From an uncultured Roseburia sp. (GTDB lineage Bacteria; Bacillota; Clostridia; Lachnospirales; Lachnospiraceae): 15,679 nucleotides of DNA. Where the stretch lies: assembly GCA_910587865.1 (NCBI GenBank), contig CAJUNX010000014.1:64914-80592 (forward strand), written 5' to 3'. Below are positions 6,316 to 13,908 of the stretch, piece by piece. Position 1 is the stretch's first letter; each line of letters starts with the position of its first letter. Below the pieces are notes generated by a model. The model was not told where the DNA came from, did no database searches, and was given only the letters and a program-made list of their open reading frames with translations. The position numbers and the translations under genes are program-made.

Positions 6316-7445
6316 CGTCTCCCCCCGCCGCTTTCGGGCAGCCTAAGGAGAGCCATTTTAAATATCCGTTCATAAACAGATCAATCTTCCCGTCCATCAC
6401 ACTGTCCACGTTTCCGGTCTCCACACCGGTCCTGTGATCCTTCACCATCGTGTATGGCTGCATGACATAAGAGCGGATCTGATTGCCCCAGCCGATCTCC
6501 GTCACCTCGCCGCGGATTCCGGCTGCCTTCTCTGCATTCTCCTGCTGCTTTAACAGATACAGCTTTGCCTTTAACATCTGCATCGCCTTATCTTTATTCT
6601 GAAACTGGGAGCGCTCGTTCTGACACTGCACGACGATCCCTGTCGGCAGGTGCGTGATACGGATCGCGGAGGAAGTCTTGTTGATATGCTGCCCTCCTGC
6701 ACCGCTTGAGCGATACGTATCAATCCGGAGCTCATCGTCGTTGATCTCAACGTCGAGATCCTCCTTGATATCCGGCATGACGTCGCAGGACACAAAAGAC
6801 GTCTGTCGTTTTCCGGCCGCATTAAACGGCGAAATGCGCACCAGCCGGTGCACGCCTTTTTCCGACTTTAAATATCCGTAAGCATTCTCTCCGTTGACCT
6901 GGAAGGTCACAGACTTGATGCCGGCCTCCTCCCCGTCAAGAGAATCGAGTACCTCCACGGAAAATCCCCTGTCGGCCGCCCACCTTGTAAACATCCGGTA
7001 GAGCATCGCCGCCCAGTCGCAGGATTCCGTTCCGCCCGCCCCGGCATGTAACGAAACGATCGCATTGTCCGCATCGTACTCGCCCGAGAGCAGTGTCTTG
7101 ATGCGGATCCCCTCATAGGTGGCCTCAAACTCCGCAAGTGTTTCTTCGATCTCCGGGATCAGTGTGGCATCATTTTCCTCGTAGCCCATCTCAAGAAGCG
7201 TCTCGATATCCTCAAACTGCGTCTTTAAGGCCGCGTACGTCGCCACGTCGTCCTTCATGCTCTTTAACTCTTTCATTTTTTTCTGAGACGTCTCCGGATC
7301 CTCCCAGAAATCCGGCGCCTCCATTTCCCGCTCTAACTCCTGGATTCGCTGCTCTTTTCTTACCAGGTCAAAGTGAATCCCTCACTTCCCGCAGCGGATC
7401 CCTGTAAGAATTCAGGGTTACCTTGATTTGATCAAGTTCTACCAC
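6308..7445 (-). CDS. prfB: Peptide chain release factor 2, programmed +1 frameshift
   Basis: RF2 ends translation at UGA and UAA. The gene starts at GTG 7445 (SD AGAGG, seven bases upstream) and reads 25 codons (VELDQIKVTLNSYRDPLREV, then RDSL) to an in-frame TGA at 7368-7370. The site is CTT TGA C, the classical RF2 autoregulatory frameshift. After slipping +1 at the CTT, reading resumes at GAC (7367-7369) as DLVRKEQRIQELERE and then MEAPDFWED, giving about 378 residues. The true product joins 7371-7445 to 6308-7369. It carries SPF for stop-codon recognition (RLVRISPFNAAGKRQ) and the GGQ catalytic loop (SSGAGGQHINKTSSAIR). The SD-like stimulator before the slip site is weak (GAGGGA). The gene ends with TAG, so it does not need RF2 for its own termination. 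The Tim44-like gene overlaps its end. Confidence 0.95.
7368..7373 (-). promoter_or_regulatory. RF2 programmed frameshift site
   Basis: CTT TGA on the minus strand, followed by C, is the conserved slip site. Low RF2 makes ribosomes pause at TGA and shift +1, raising RF2 synthesis. The two frames on either side encode clear RF2 sequence, so this is not a sequencing error. Confidence 0.93.
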
Positions 7446-7501
7446 AGTATCACCTCTTTCTTTTTCTAAGACTCATGTTGTTTGCAGAAACTTTCATTCC
7501 T

Positions 7502-7530
7502 ATTCTAAAGGAAAACCTCACATTTCGCAA
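7502..7530 (-). promoter_or_regulatory. Candidate sigma-A promoter for prfB and the zinc-ribbon module
   Basis: TTGCGA (7525-7530), 17 bases, TAGAAT (7502-7507) on the minus strand, in AT-rich DNA just after the palindromic element. The start site would be near 7495, leaving a leader of about 50 bases. No other promoter is apparent before the zinc-ribbon genes, so it may serve all five genes. Confidence 0.6.
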
Positions 7531-7551
7531 TGTTTAATTCAAAAGTTCAGC

Positions 7552-7610
7552 CATGCTTCGCAAAATGGGCGAATCATACTTGTATGAATGAGCACTTTCT
7601 GCGAAGCATG
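7552..7610. repeat. 59-bp imperfect palindrome, possible repeated element and terminator
   Basis: Perfect 11-base arms (CATGCTTCGCA and TGCGAAGCATG) enclose a partly paired middle and an inner arm pair (TCATAC and GTATGA). The element starts four bases after the VanZ-like stop codon and ends shortly before the prfB promoter. On the minus strand it is followed by GCTGAACTTTTG, and on the plus strand by a T8 tract at 7618-7625, so termination is possible in either direction. Its length and symmetry suggest a family of intergenic palindromic repeats, which I cannot confirm from one copy. Confidence 0.6.
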
Positions 7611-7614
7611 AGCG

Positions 7615-8100
7615 TTACTTTTTTTTAGACAAATGCATCACCAGCTTACGGCACAGATACAGTGCCAAAAGGCCGAGAGCAGCCCCGACCGTATCGATAC
7701 ACACATCGCCAAACTGCCCGGAACGCCCCGGAACCACGAGCTGATGCATCTCATCCGTGGCGGCATAAAACGCCGTAATCCCCAGTGAAAGCCAGTAGCT
7801 GCGCCGGCAGAACCCCAGATATCCGGCCAGAAAAAAACAGCACAGCCAGCTCATAACCGCATATTCGGTCATGTGTGCGCATTTGCGGAGCGGATGGTCG
7901 ATTTTCTCCGCGAACCGCTCCATCTGTGTCTCTTCAAGCTCCAGGTGAAGCATCCGGTCAGCCGTCTCCACCATCCGGTACGCAATCGTCCCGCTGATTT
8001 TGCCCGATGCGGCCGCCGGCTGCGCGGAGAACAGAAAAATCACGGTCATCCACCCCGCCAGCAGAATCCCTGTTATCATTCGGTAAATCCATATTTTCAT
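7615..8100 (-). CDS. VanZ-like membrane protein
   Basis: 161-residue integral membrane protein. It shows the VanZ pattern: LFSAQP (23-28), RKCAHMTEY (72-80), DEMHQLVVPGRSGQFGDVCID (116-136) and TVGAALGLLALYL (137-149), with about four membrane spans. VanZ itself gives low-level teicoplanin resistance, but most chromosomal relatives have no assigned role, so resistance should not be inferred. The ATG overlaps the stop of the S41 protease gene by four bases (ATGA), with GGAG seven bases upstream, so the two form an operon. The last codons (AAA AAA AAG) make an A8 run immediately before the stop. Confidence 0.88.
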   Translation of the reverse strand: MKIWIYRMITGILLAGWMTVIFLFSAQPAAASGKISGTIAYRMVETADRMLHLELEETQMERFAEKIDHPLRKCAHMTEYAVMSWLCCFFLAGYLGFCRRSYWLSLGITAFYAATDEMHQLVVPGRSGQFGDVCIDTVGAALGLLALYLCRKLVMHLSKKK

Positions 8101-9398
8101 TTTTTATCTCCGGCGCCGTTTAACACCTCAAGCGCCTTTTGTATCTGATTATCATACTGCATGTCATATTCCTCTCCGTCTGGATCCAGATATTCATAGA
8201 CGAGTTCAATATCCGGCTCGATCCCGACTTCGTGAATGTAATTTCCGTTCGGAGTAAAATATTTCGCCGTCGTCAGCTTCACCGCATCCCCGTCCGAAAG
8301 CGGGAACACGGTCTGAACTATCCCTTTCCCGAAGGTCTTTGTTCCGATTAAGGTACCGTATTCATAATCCTTGATCGCCCCTGCAAAAATCTCCGACGCA
8401 CTCGCGCTCTCCCCGTTGATTAAAACCACGATCGGAAGACTGACAAATCGCTCCGCATCCGACCGGTATTCATTGCGGTTGCCGTTTTTATCCTCGATAT
8501 AGACGAGCAGTCCCTCCGGCAGAATCTGATCCAGAATCTCAACCACGGAATCCACCAGCCCTCCCCCGTTGTAGCGAAGGTCGATCATAAGCTTCTCCAT
8601 CCCCTGTGTTTCCAGGTCGGTGTACGCGGCAGCAAACTGCTCGGCCGTCGCCTTCTCAAACGATTCGATCCGGATATAGCCGATCCCGTTTTCAAGCATC
8701 TGATGATCGACGCTCGGCAGCGTCACGTTTGCCCGCTCCACGTCAAAGGACAGATACTCATCCGTCTCTCTGCGGTAAACCTCCAGATGGACCGTAGTTC
8801 CCTCCTCGCCCCGGATCAGAAGTACCAGTTCGGTGACATTCATGGAATTCGCCTCTGTATTGTCCACTGAGAGAATGACATCCCCCTCCAGAAGTCCTGC
8901 GGTATCCGAAGGCGTTCCCTCGTATACCTTCTTGACAGAGACCTCCATTGTGTCTTTATCCTGCTGCAGTCCGGCGCCGATCCCGTAATAATTTCCCGTC
9001 AGCCCCACCTGTGTCTGCTGGTATACTTCCGCAGTGTAATACTCACTGTAGCGATCGCCGATCCCTGCGAGAAATCCCTCATAGATCCCGTTTCGCAGCT
9101 CCTCCGGGTCCGTCTCGTCGTAGTAGTACGTATTGATATAGGCATCCAGCTCGCTGATCTTTGCCACCGCCTCGTCCGTCAGGATCGGTCCGCTTCCCCG
9201 AACCGCGCTTTTATCGATAAACCTTAACCTGGTGTCCGTGAGCGTGCAGAACACTCCCAACGCAATCATCCCCGTCAGAACGGTTCCCGCGATCCCCGTC
9301 AGGATGCCCGCTCCCATACTGCCGTTTCTTCGCCGTCCCGGTACTGCTGCCGGATCTCTTTCGTCCTGTTCCCTTATCATATCCTTTTGTCCGTCCAT
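8097..9398 (-). CDS. S41 C-terminal processing protease (CtpA/CtpB-like)
   Basis: 433-residue membrane-anchored serine protease acting outside the membrane. A charged cytoplasmic N-terminus (1-30) precedes a span (about 31-52, GILTGIAGTVLTGMIALGVF). A PDZ domain follows (about 128-225, GIGAGL; EGTPSDTAGLLEGDVILSV), then the S41 core. Ser333 in INGESASASE and Lys358 in TKTFGKGIVQ, 25 residues apart, form the expected Ser-Lys pair. NGGGLVDSV (277-285) is the usual conserved segment. Starting at 9398 is supported by GAGGG five bases upstream. Ctp proteases often sit beside ftsEX and an M23 hydrolase in Firmicutes, as here, but a 236-base gap with a hairpin suggests a separate or partly separate transcript. 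Natural substrates cannot be told from sequence. Confidence 0.93.
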   Translation of the reverse strand: MDGQKDMIREQDERDPAAVPGRRRNGSMGAGILTGIAGTVLTGMIALGVFCTLTDTRLRFIDKSAVRGSGPILTDEAVAKISELDAYINTYYYDETDPEELRNGIYEGFLAGIGDRYSEYYTAEVYQQTQVGLTGNYYGIGAGLQQDKDTMEVSVKKVYEGTPSDTAGLLEGDVILSVDNTEANSMNVTELVLLIRGEEGTTVHLEVYRRETDEYLSFDVERANVTLPSVDHQMLENGIGYIRIESFEKATAEQFAAAYTDLETQGMEKLMIDLRYNGGGLVDSVVEILDQILPEGLLVYIEDKNGNRNEYRSDAERFVSLPIVVLINGESASASEIFAGAIKDYEYGTLIGTKTFGKGIVQTVFPLSDGDAVKLTTAKYFTPNGNYIHEVGIEPDIELVYEYLDPDGEEYDMQYDNQIQKALEVLNGAGDKK

Positions 9399-9424
9399 CT
9401 ATGCCCTCTTTTCCTGTCCTGCTC

Positions 9425-9520
9425 TTATTTCTGACTGCTCCAAAGTCCGGCCTTTCCTGACCGCTCCCGCTCTTTGACCCCTTCCGCGTTTCCGGCCTTC
9501 ACAGTGCTTGCGCCATGCAT
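9425..9520 (-). CDS. Possible 31-residue small ORF before the S41 gene
   Basis: ATG at 9520 has an excellent SD (GGGAGGAG, 9527-9534) six bases upstream. The frame runs 31 codons, MHGASTVKAGNAEGVKERER followed by SGKAGLWSSQK, and ends in TAA 26 bases before the S41 start. The peptide is basic with no signal sequence or span, and I recognise no family. It lies among degenerate direct repeats, so the good SD may come from a duplicated translation-start region and not from a real gene. Confidence 0.35.
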   Translation of the reverse strand: MHGASTVKAGNAEGVKERERSGKAGLWSSQK

Positions 9521-9558
9521 CGGCCGCTCCTCCCTTTCCTGACCGCTTCAAAGCCCGG
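9431..9558. repeat. Degenerate direct repeats in the M23-S41 gap
   Basis: CTGACTGCTCCAAAGTCCGG (9431-9450) matches 9539-9558 at 17 of 20 bases. The 15-mer CCTTTCCTGACCGCT occurs at 9451-9465 and again at 9533-9547. The copies flank the possible small ORF. They look like local duplication of a short block near the protease translation start. Confidence 0.75.
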
Positions 9559-9575
9559 ACCGCTCCCCCGGATAC

Positions 9576-9607
9576 GAAAGTTCCCTGTCCGCAGACAGGG
9601 AACTTTC
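9576..9607 (-). terminator. Hairpin terminator after ftsE-ftsX-M23
   Basis: GAAAGTTCCCTGTC and GACAGGGAACTTTC form a perfect 14-base stem with a four-base loop, 28 bases after the M23 gene stop. The T tract is short (CTTTCGTATCC), so termination may be incomplete. Confidence 0.65.
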
Positions 9608-9634
9608 ACACCAACCGGCGGACTCCGCCGGATC

Positions 9635-10957
9635 TCAGCTGCCCAAATATCCCCACGGGCTGACGTAACTGCCGTTTAAGGAGACCCCGAAATGAAGATG
9701 CGGCGCTGTGGAAATACCTGTGTTTCCCACCCTCGCAATCACCTGTCCCGCGCTCACCTGCTGCCCCGGAGATACCAGAAGCTCCGACGCATGCATATAT
9801 ACGCTGTACAGTCCGCCGCCGTGATCAATCATCACATAATTGCCGGCCGCGCTGCTGCTGGTCGCCGCACGCACGGTTCCGTCCGCCGCGGCCACGATAT
9901 CCGCCCCGTGCGCCGCTCCGATGTCAATTCCCTGGTGGTACGAGGATGCTCCCGAAGTCGGTGCGGTTCTCGGTCCATAGTTGCTCGTGATCCTGGTGCT
10001 GGACGGACAGGGCCACAGAAACGCCCCGCCGCTGTAAGGATTATCCACGATTCCGGCGGCCGCCTTCTCCGCCTCCGCACGCTTGATCGCGGCGATCAGC
10101 TCCTCCTGCGCCTGAATCTCCGCTTCATAATAATCGGCTTCGCTCTGCGCATCCGCAATATCATCCGCAAGCCCTGCAAGCTCATCTTCCTTCTGACGCA
10201 TCAGGGCCGCAACCGTCGCCTTTTCGTTCTCCACGGATTCCTTTAAGACCTGCAGTTCCTCGTACTCCTGCTCCAGCGATGCTTCCAGATCCGTGATCAT
10301 CTGCACGGTCTGTTCATATTCCGTAAGCTTTTGTCTGTCATAGCTCTGAATCTGCGAGATATATTCCGCCGCGTTTAAAAGCTCCGGCAGGCTCTGCGCG
10401 GAAAGCAGGATCTCCAGATAGGACGAATCGCCGTTCTCATACATAAAACGAATCCGCTCCTTCATATCCTCATACTGCTGCGCCTCGCGCTGCTTTGCCG
10501 CCTCGAGCTCCTCCTGCGCCGCTACGATATCCTCGCTTTTCTGGGTCAGCTGATTCTCAAGCTCCGAAATCCGCGCGGAGATATTGATCAGCTGCCGGTT
10601 CAACTCCGCCACCTTATCCTGGATATCCCCCTGTGACTCCTTTAAATCCTTAATCGTCTGTTGTGCCGCCGCCAGTTCCCGTTCAAGCGCGTCTTTTTCC
10701 TCCTGCGCCTTCTTCAGCGAATCGGATGCCGAGTCCTTTCCGTTTCCCTTCCCGGACGACTGAGTTCCCTTTCCCTTCTGACTGTCTGCGGCTCCCTGCG
10801 ATCCCGCATCGGATCCGTCCTTAGAACCGGCATTTCCGGATAATGCTTCTGATTTTCCGTTATCCTGGGACGCCGATACTGCCTGCAGCGAGATCCCCGT
10901 GCCCATCAGAACCACGAGCACCATCGCTATCATTCTATGTAATAATCTGTTCTTCAT
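9635..10957 (-). CDS. Secreted coiled-coil M23 peptidoglycan endopeptidase (EnvC/PcsB-like position)
   Basis: 440-residue secreted protein. A signal peptide (1-29, ending QAVSASQ) and a Ser/Gly/Lys-rich low-complexity segment (about 31-80) lead to long coiled coils (about 80-300, rich in Glu/Ala/Gln heptads). A C-terminal LytM/M23 domain follows (about 310-440). Zinc and catalytic residues are present: His341 and Asp345 (HQGID), His389 (YMH), His420 and His422 (HLHF), so it should be an active metallo-endopeptidase and not a degenerate EnvC. The coiled-coil plus hydrolase plan and the position seven bases after ftsX fit a hydrolase controlled by FtsEX across the membrane, as for EnvC in E. 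coli and PcsB in streptococci. An SD-like AGGA lies five bases before ATG. A strong hairpin follows the stop. Confidence 0.93.
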   Translation of the reverse strand: MKNRLLHRMIAMVLVVLMGTGISLQAVSASQDNGKSEALSGNAGSKDGSDAGSQGAADSQKGKGTQSSGKGNGKDSASDSLKKAQEEKDALERELAAAQQTIKDLKESQGDIQDKVAELNRQLINISARISELENQLTQKSEDIVAAQEELEAAKQREAQQYEDMKERIRFMYENGDSSYLEILLSAQSLPELLNAAEYISQIQSYDRQKLTEYEQTVQMITDLEASLEQEYEELQVLKESVENEKATVAALMRQKEDELAGLADDIADAQSEADYYEAEIQAQEELIAAIKRAEAEKAAAGIVDNPYSGGAFLWPCPSSTRITSNYGPRTAPTSGASSYHQGIDIGAAHGADIVAAADGTVRAATSSSAAGNYVMIDHGGGLYSVYMHASELLVSPGQQVSAGQVIARVGNTGISTAPHLHFGVSLNGSYVSPWGYLGS

Positions 10958-10964
10958 TCCAATC

Positions 10965-11873
10965 CTATACCTTCAGATGCTTGCGGATTGTAATCCGACT
11001 GCCGATAAATCCGATTCCGACGCCCAAAACCAGCGCCACCGGTACCAGCTTGTCAAACACCGCCTCCACACTTAAAAATCTCAGCATGCTGCTGATAAAA
11101 TTAAATTTCTCACCGATGTAAAGGATAATCTTCCCATACAGCATATAAAGAATCCACAGCGGAATCAGCGCGCCGATCAGTCCGATCACAATCCCTTCCA
11201 CGACAAACGGCGCACGGACAAAATAATCCGTCGCACCGATCAGCTTCATGATCCCGATCTCCTCTTTCCGCACCGAGATGCCGACCGTGATCGTATTGCT
11301 GATCAGAAAGACCGATACCCCCAAAAGAATCAGAATAATACCGGCGGAGACATAACCGATCAGACTGTTAAAATCCGTCAGCATTTTAGCCACCTCCACC
11401 GACTGTTTGACCCTGCGCACTCCGTCTACGGACTCCAGAAACGTCACCAGCGCAGGCTGCATCGACACATCATTCATGTACACCGCGTAACTCGCGGAAT
11501 TTGCAAGCGGGTTGTCTGTGCCAAAGCTTGCCGCCGCAGCCTCGTCCCCCTCAAAATAAATATCTTTAAAATAATTCCACGCATCCTCCGGGGACGTATA
11601 TTCATAGCGGGATACCTCCACACGCGCGTCGATCAGCTCTCCGATCTCCTCAATCCTCTGCTCGGAAATTCCCGGTTCAAACAGCACCGTCACCGCCACG
11701 CCCGACTCGGCGTCTTTTACCATGGACTGAAAATTTATCACAATCATGTAAAACAGACCGAAGAGAAAAATACAGGCCGTCATCGTGGCAATGGATGCCA
11801 GTGAAAACATTTTATTTTTCCAGATATTTACGATACCCTGCTTTATCGTATAAAAAAACGTACTAATCCTCAT
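10965..11873 (-). CDS. ftsX: Cell-division ABC transporter permease FtsX
   Basis: 302-residue membrane protein that pairs with FtsE and relays ATP hydrolysis to a periplasmic or extracellular hydrolase. It begins MRISTFFYTIKQGIVNIWKN, the usual FtsX start. One span (about 21-45) precedes the extracellular loop (about 46-170, including FEPGISEQRIEEIG and DNPLANSASYAVYM), and three further spans lie in the C-terminal half (ISAGIILILL-like, APFVVEGIVIGLIGALIPLW and VPVALVLGVGIGFIG). VRKEEIGIMKLIGAT is the typical cytoplasmic coupling segment. A longer frame to 11972 is only the ftsE overlap. ATG 11873 has GGAGGAG nine bases upstream and overlaps the ftsE end by 11 bases. Confidence 0.94.
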   Translation of the reverse strand: MRISTFFYTIKQGIVNIWKNKMFSLASIATMTACIFLFGLFYMIVINFQSMVKDAESGVAVTVLFEPGISEQRIEEIGELIDARVEVSRYEYTSPEDAWNYFKDIYFEGDEAAAASFGTDNPLANSASYAVYMNDVSMQPALVTFLESVDGVRRVKQSVEVAKMLTDFNSLIGYVSAGIILILLGVSVFLISNTITVGISVRKEEIGIMKLIGATDYFVRAPFVVEGIVIGLIGALIPLWILYMLYGKIILYIGEKFNFISSMLRFLSVEAVFDKLVPVALVLGVGIGFIGSRITIRKHLKV

Positions 11874-12621
11874 AGAAGCCATCTCCTCCGTCGTCCGTAT
11901 CATCATCCCCGGACAGATCGTCATCGATATCCCAGGAGGTATCCCGATATTCCTCATCCGTGTCGGTGTCATCCACGATAACCCCTTTTCGCATGGTGAT
12001 CACACGCCGGTTCATCTGTTTTACAATATTGATGTTATGCGTAACAACCACAACCGTGGTTCCATGTTCATTAATCTCCTCCATCAGCCGCATAATCTCC
12101 CAGGCGTTCGTATCGTCGAGATTCCCGGTAGGCTCATCCGCCAGCAGGATCTTCGGCTTGTTGATCAGCGCGCGCGCAATCGCCACCCTCTGCTGCTCCC
12201 CGCCCGAGAGCTGCCCGGGATATGAACGGTATTTGGCCGCAAGCCCTACCATGGAGAGAATCGTCGGCACATTCTTGCGGATCGATCTGCCCGACTCCCC
12301 GATCACCTTCTGAGCAAACGCCACATTATCATAGATATTTCTGTCTTTTAACAGTCGGAAATCCTGAAACACCACGCCGATATTGCGCCGGAATTTCGGG
12401 ATCTGCCTTCTTCGTATTTTGTTTAACTTCCTGCCGTTGATGGTGATAACGCCCTCCGAGGGTTCCAGTTCCTTCAACAGCAGTTTGATCAGCGTTGACT
12501 TGCCGGATCCGCTGTCCCCGACAACAAATACAAATTCTCCCTCCTTTATATTCAGGCTCACGTCGTTCAACGCGGGAATCCCCGCGGAATAAGACTTGCT
12601 GACATGCTCCAGCTTTATCAT
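11863..12621 (-). CDS. ftsE: Cell-division ATP-binding protein FtsE
   Basis: 252-residue ABC ATPase that drives FtsX. Walker A GDSGSGKST (35-43), Q-loop Gln86, signature LSGGEQQR (138-145), Walker B ILLADEP (158-164) with Glu163 and switch His195 are all intact. The core ends near residue 216. After that comes an unusual acidic tail of about 36 residues, very rich in Asp (such as DIDDDLSGDDDTDDGG), ending in the overlap with ftsX. GAGGG lies five bases before ATG 12621. With ftsX and the M23 hydrolase this forms an operon for septal peptidoglycan splitting. Confidence 0.96.
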   Translation of the reverse strand: MIKLEHVSKSYSAGIPALNDVSLNIKEGEFVFVVGDSGSGKSTLIKLLLKELEPSEGVITINGRKLNKIRRRQIPKFRRNIGVVFQDFRLLKDRNIYDNVAFAQKVIGESGRSIRKNVPTILSMVGLAAKYRSYPGQLSGGEQQRVAIARALINKPKILLADEPTGNLDDTNAWEIMRLMEEINEHGTTVVVVTHNINIVKQMNRRVITMRKGVIVDDTDTDEEYRDTSWDIDDDLSGDDDTDDGGDGFYED

Positions 12622-12653
12622 ACTTTCCCTCGTTTCTATCTTTACCGGTTCAA

Positions 12654-12677
12654 CATATCAGTCTATCCGACGATATG
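12654..12677 (-). other. Small hairpin between the regulator and ftsE
   Basis: CATATC-GTC and GAC-GATATG arms (one bulged base) surround a five-base loop. It lies 38 bases after the regulator stop codon and overlaps the proposed ftsE -10 box. There is no clear T tract, so it may be a weak terminator or a regulatory site. Confidence 0.4.
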
Positions 12678-12688
12678 TTTTGTTGCAA
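12660..12688 (-). promoter_or_regulatory. Candidate promoter for ftsE-ftsX-M23
   Basis: TTGCAA (12683-12688), 17 bases, TAGACT (12660-12665) on the minus strand. The -35 box sits in the perfect palindrome TTGTTGCAACAA (12680-12691), which could also be an operator. The leader would be about 30 bases. Confidence 0.4.
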
Positions 12689-12714
12689 CAAATTCTGACG
12701 ATCTTCATAAAATA

Positions 12715-13803
12715 TTAATAATCAAGTGACTCCATGTACTTCATGTACTTTACCACCATCAGCGCAATCTTAAAGGTAATCGCATCCTCAAACACACGCA
12801 GATCAAGACCCGTGTACTTCTGAAGCTTGTCGAGACGGTACACCAGCGTATTCCGGTGAATGTAAAGCTGTCTCGAGGTCTCCGACACATTCAGGCTGTT
12901 CTCGAAAAATTTATTGATGGTCGTGAGCGTCTCCTCGTCAAAATCATCCGGCGATTTTCCGTCAAAGATCTCTTTGATAAACATCCGGCAGAGCGGAATC
13001 GGAAGCTGATAGATCAGACGGCCGATCCCGAGCGTGGAATATGCAACCACATCCCGCTCCGCAAAAAAGATCCTGCCGACATCAAGCGCCATCCGGGCCT
13101 CCTTATAGGACCGGGACACCTCCTTGATCTCGTTGACAATCGTACCGTACGCCACATGTGCGTCGGCGTCCGGGTCGGACCGGAACAGATTCACGATCAT
13201 CTCCGCCGTGCGCCCCAGATCCTCATAGGACTCGTTTTCCAGCACCTCCCTGACGACAATGATATTCTTCTCGTCCACCGCAGTGACAAAATCCCTGGTC
13301 TTTCCGCTGAAAATACCGCGAATCCTCTCCAGCTCATTTCCGTCTTTGTCGCGGTTCGTCTCCACGATATAGACGACTCTGCGGACCTCGGTATCAATGT
13401 GCAGCTTTTTGGCGCGGTTATAGATGTCCACGAGAAGAAGATTATCCAAAAGAAGATTTTTGATAAAATTATCCTTGTCAAACCTCTCCTTATACGCGAT
13501 CAGAAGGTTCTGGATCTGAAAGCTTGCAAGCTTTCCCACCATATACACATCATCGCTGTCTCCGCTCGCAAGAAGAATGTACTCGATCTGATGCTCGTCA
13601 AATACTTTAAAAAACTGATATCCGCTCACCACCTGGCTGTCTGCCGGCGACTCGACAAACGCCTGCGCAGGCTCCACATACTGTTCCGCTTCGGGAAATG
13701 TCGCGGCGAGCACCTTGCCCTCCGCATCGATGATACACAGATCGACTCTGGTGATAGCCTTCAACCCGTCAATTGTATTCTGAAGTATCTGATTTGAAAT
13801 CAT
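12715..13803 (-). CDS. CdaR/PucR-family transcriptional regulator
   Basis: 362-residue cytoplasmic regulator. The N-terminal part (about 1-110, IDGLKAITRVDLCIIDAEGKVLAATF) looks like a sugar-diacid or PAS-like sensor segment. The middle (about 130-280) is the GGDEF-like region of this family (YGTIVNEIKEVSRSYKEARMALDVG). The C-terminal PucR-type helix-turn-helix (about 305-345) is clear: NVSETSRQLYIHRNTLVYRL, then DKLQKYTGLDLRVFEDA. CdaR proteins in E. coli respond to glucarate and related diacids, but no such catabolic genes are nearby, so the ligand is unknown. It is a single gene with AAGGAG eight bases before ATG 13803, between a terminator and the ftsE operon. It may regulate neighbours or itself. 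Confidence 0.88.
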   Translation of the reverse strand: MISNQILQNTIDGLKAITRVDLCIIDAEGKVLAATFPEAEQYVEPAQAFVESPADSQVVSGYQFFKVFDEHQIEYILLASGDSDDVYMVGKLASFQIQNLLIAYKERFDKDNFIKNLLLDNLLLVDIYNRAKKLHIDTEVRRVVYIVETNRDKDGNELERIRGIFSGKTRDFVTAVDEKNIIVVREVLENESYEDLGRTAEMIVNLFRSDPDADAHVAYGTIVNEIKEVSRSYKEARMALDVGRIFFAERDVVAYSTLGIGRLIYQLPIPLCRMFIKEIFDGKSPDDFDEETLTTINKFFENSLNVSETSRQLYIHRNTLVYRLDKLQKYTGLDLRVFEDAITFKIALMVVKYMKYMESLDY

Positions 13804-13908
13804 AAGCTCCGCTCCTTCTCATCCTGTTTCTCCTGAAACCGGTCTGGTCAAATTCATCAATCTGCCCCGAACCATAAATACCTAGAATATATTTTAATGC
13901 AAATCATC

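Noticed and set aside
7615..8100. Glycopeptide resistance from the VanZ-like gene
   Set aside because: VanZ-like proteins are common chromosomal membrane proteins and no other van genes are present.
9399..9634. Riboswitch or T-box in the M23-S41 gap, or before pheB
   Set aside because: I see no T-box motif, anti-terminator pair or known riboswitch core; only the simple hairpins and repeats listed.
12856..13797. 313-codon plus-strand open frame opposite the regulator gene
   Set aside because: The minus-strand frame encodes a clear PucR-type HTH protein; the antisense frame has no domain and a His/Arg-rich composition typical of shadows.
13770..13822. Short ORF (MRRSGAYDFKSDTSEYN) overlapping the regulator start, with AGGAG seven bases upstream
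   Set aside because: It is only 17 codons, overlaps the real start in another frame and has no supporting pattern; the SD match may be chance in a purine-rich leader.
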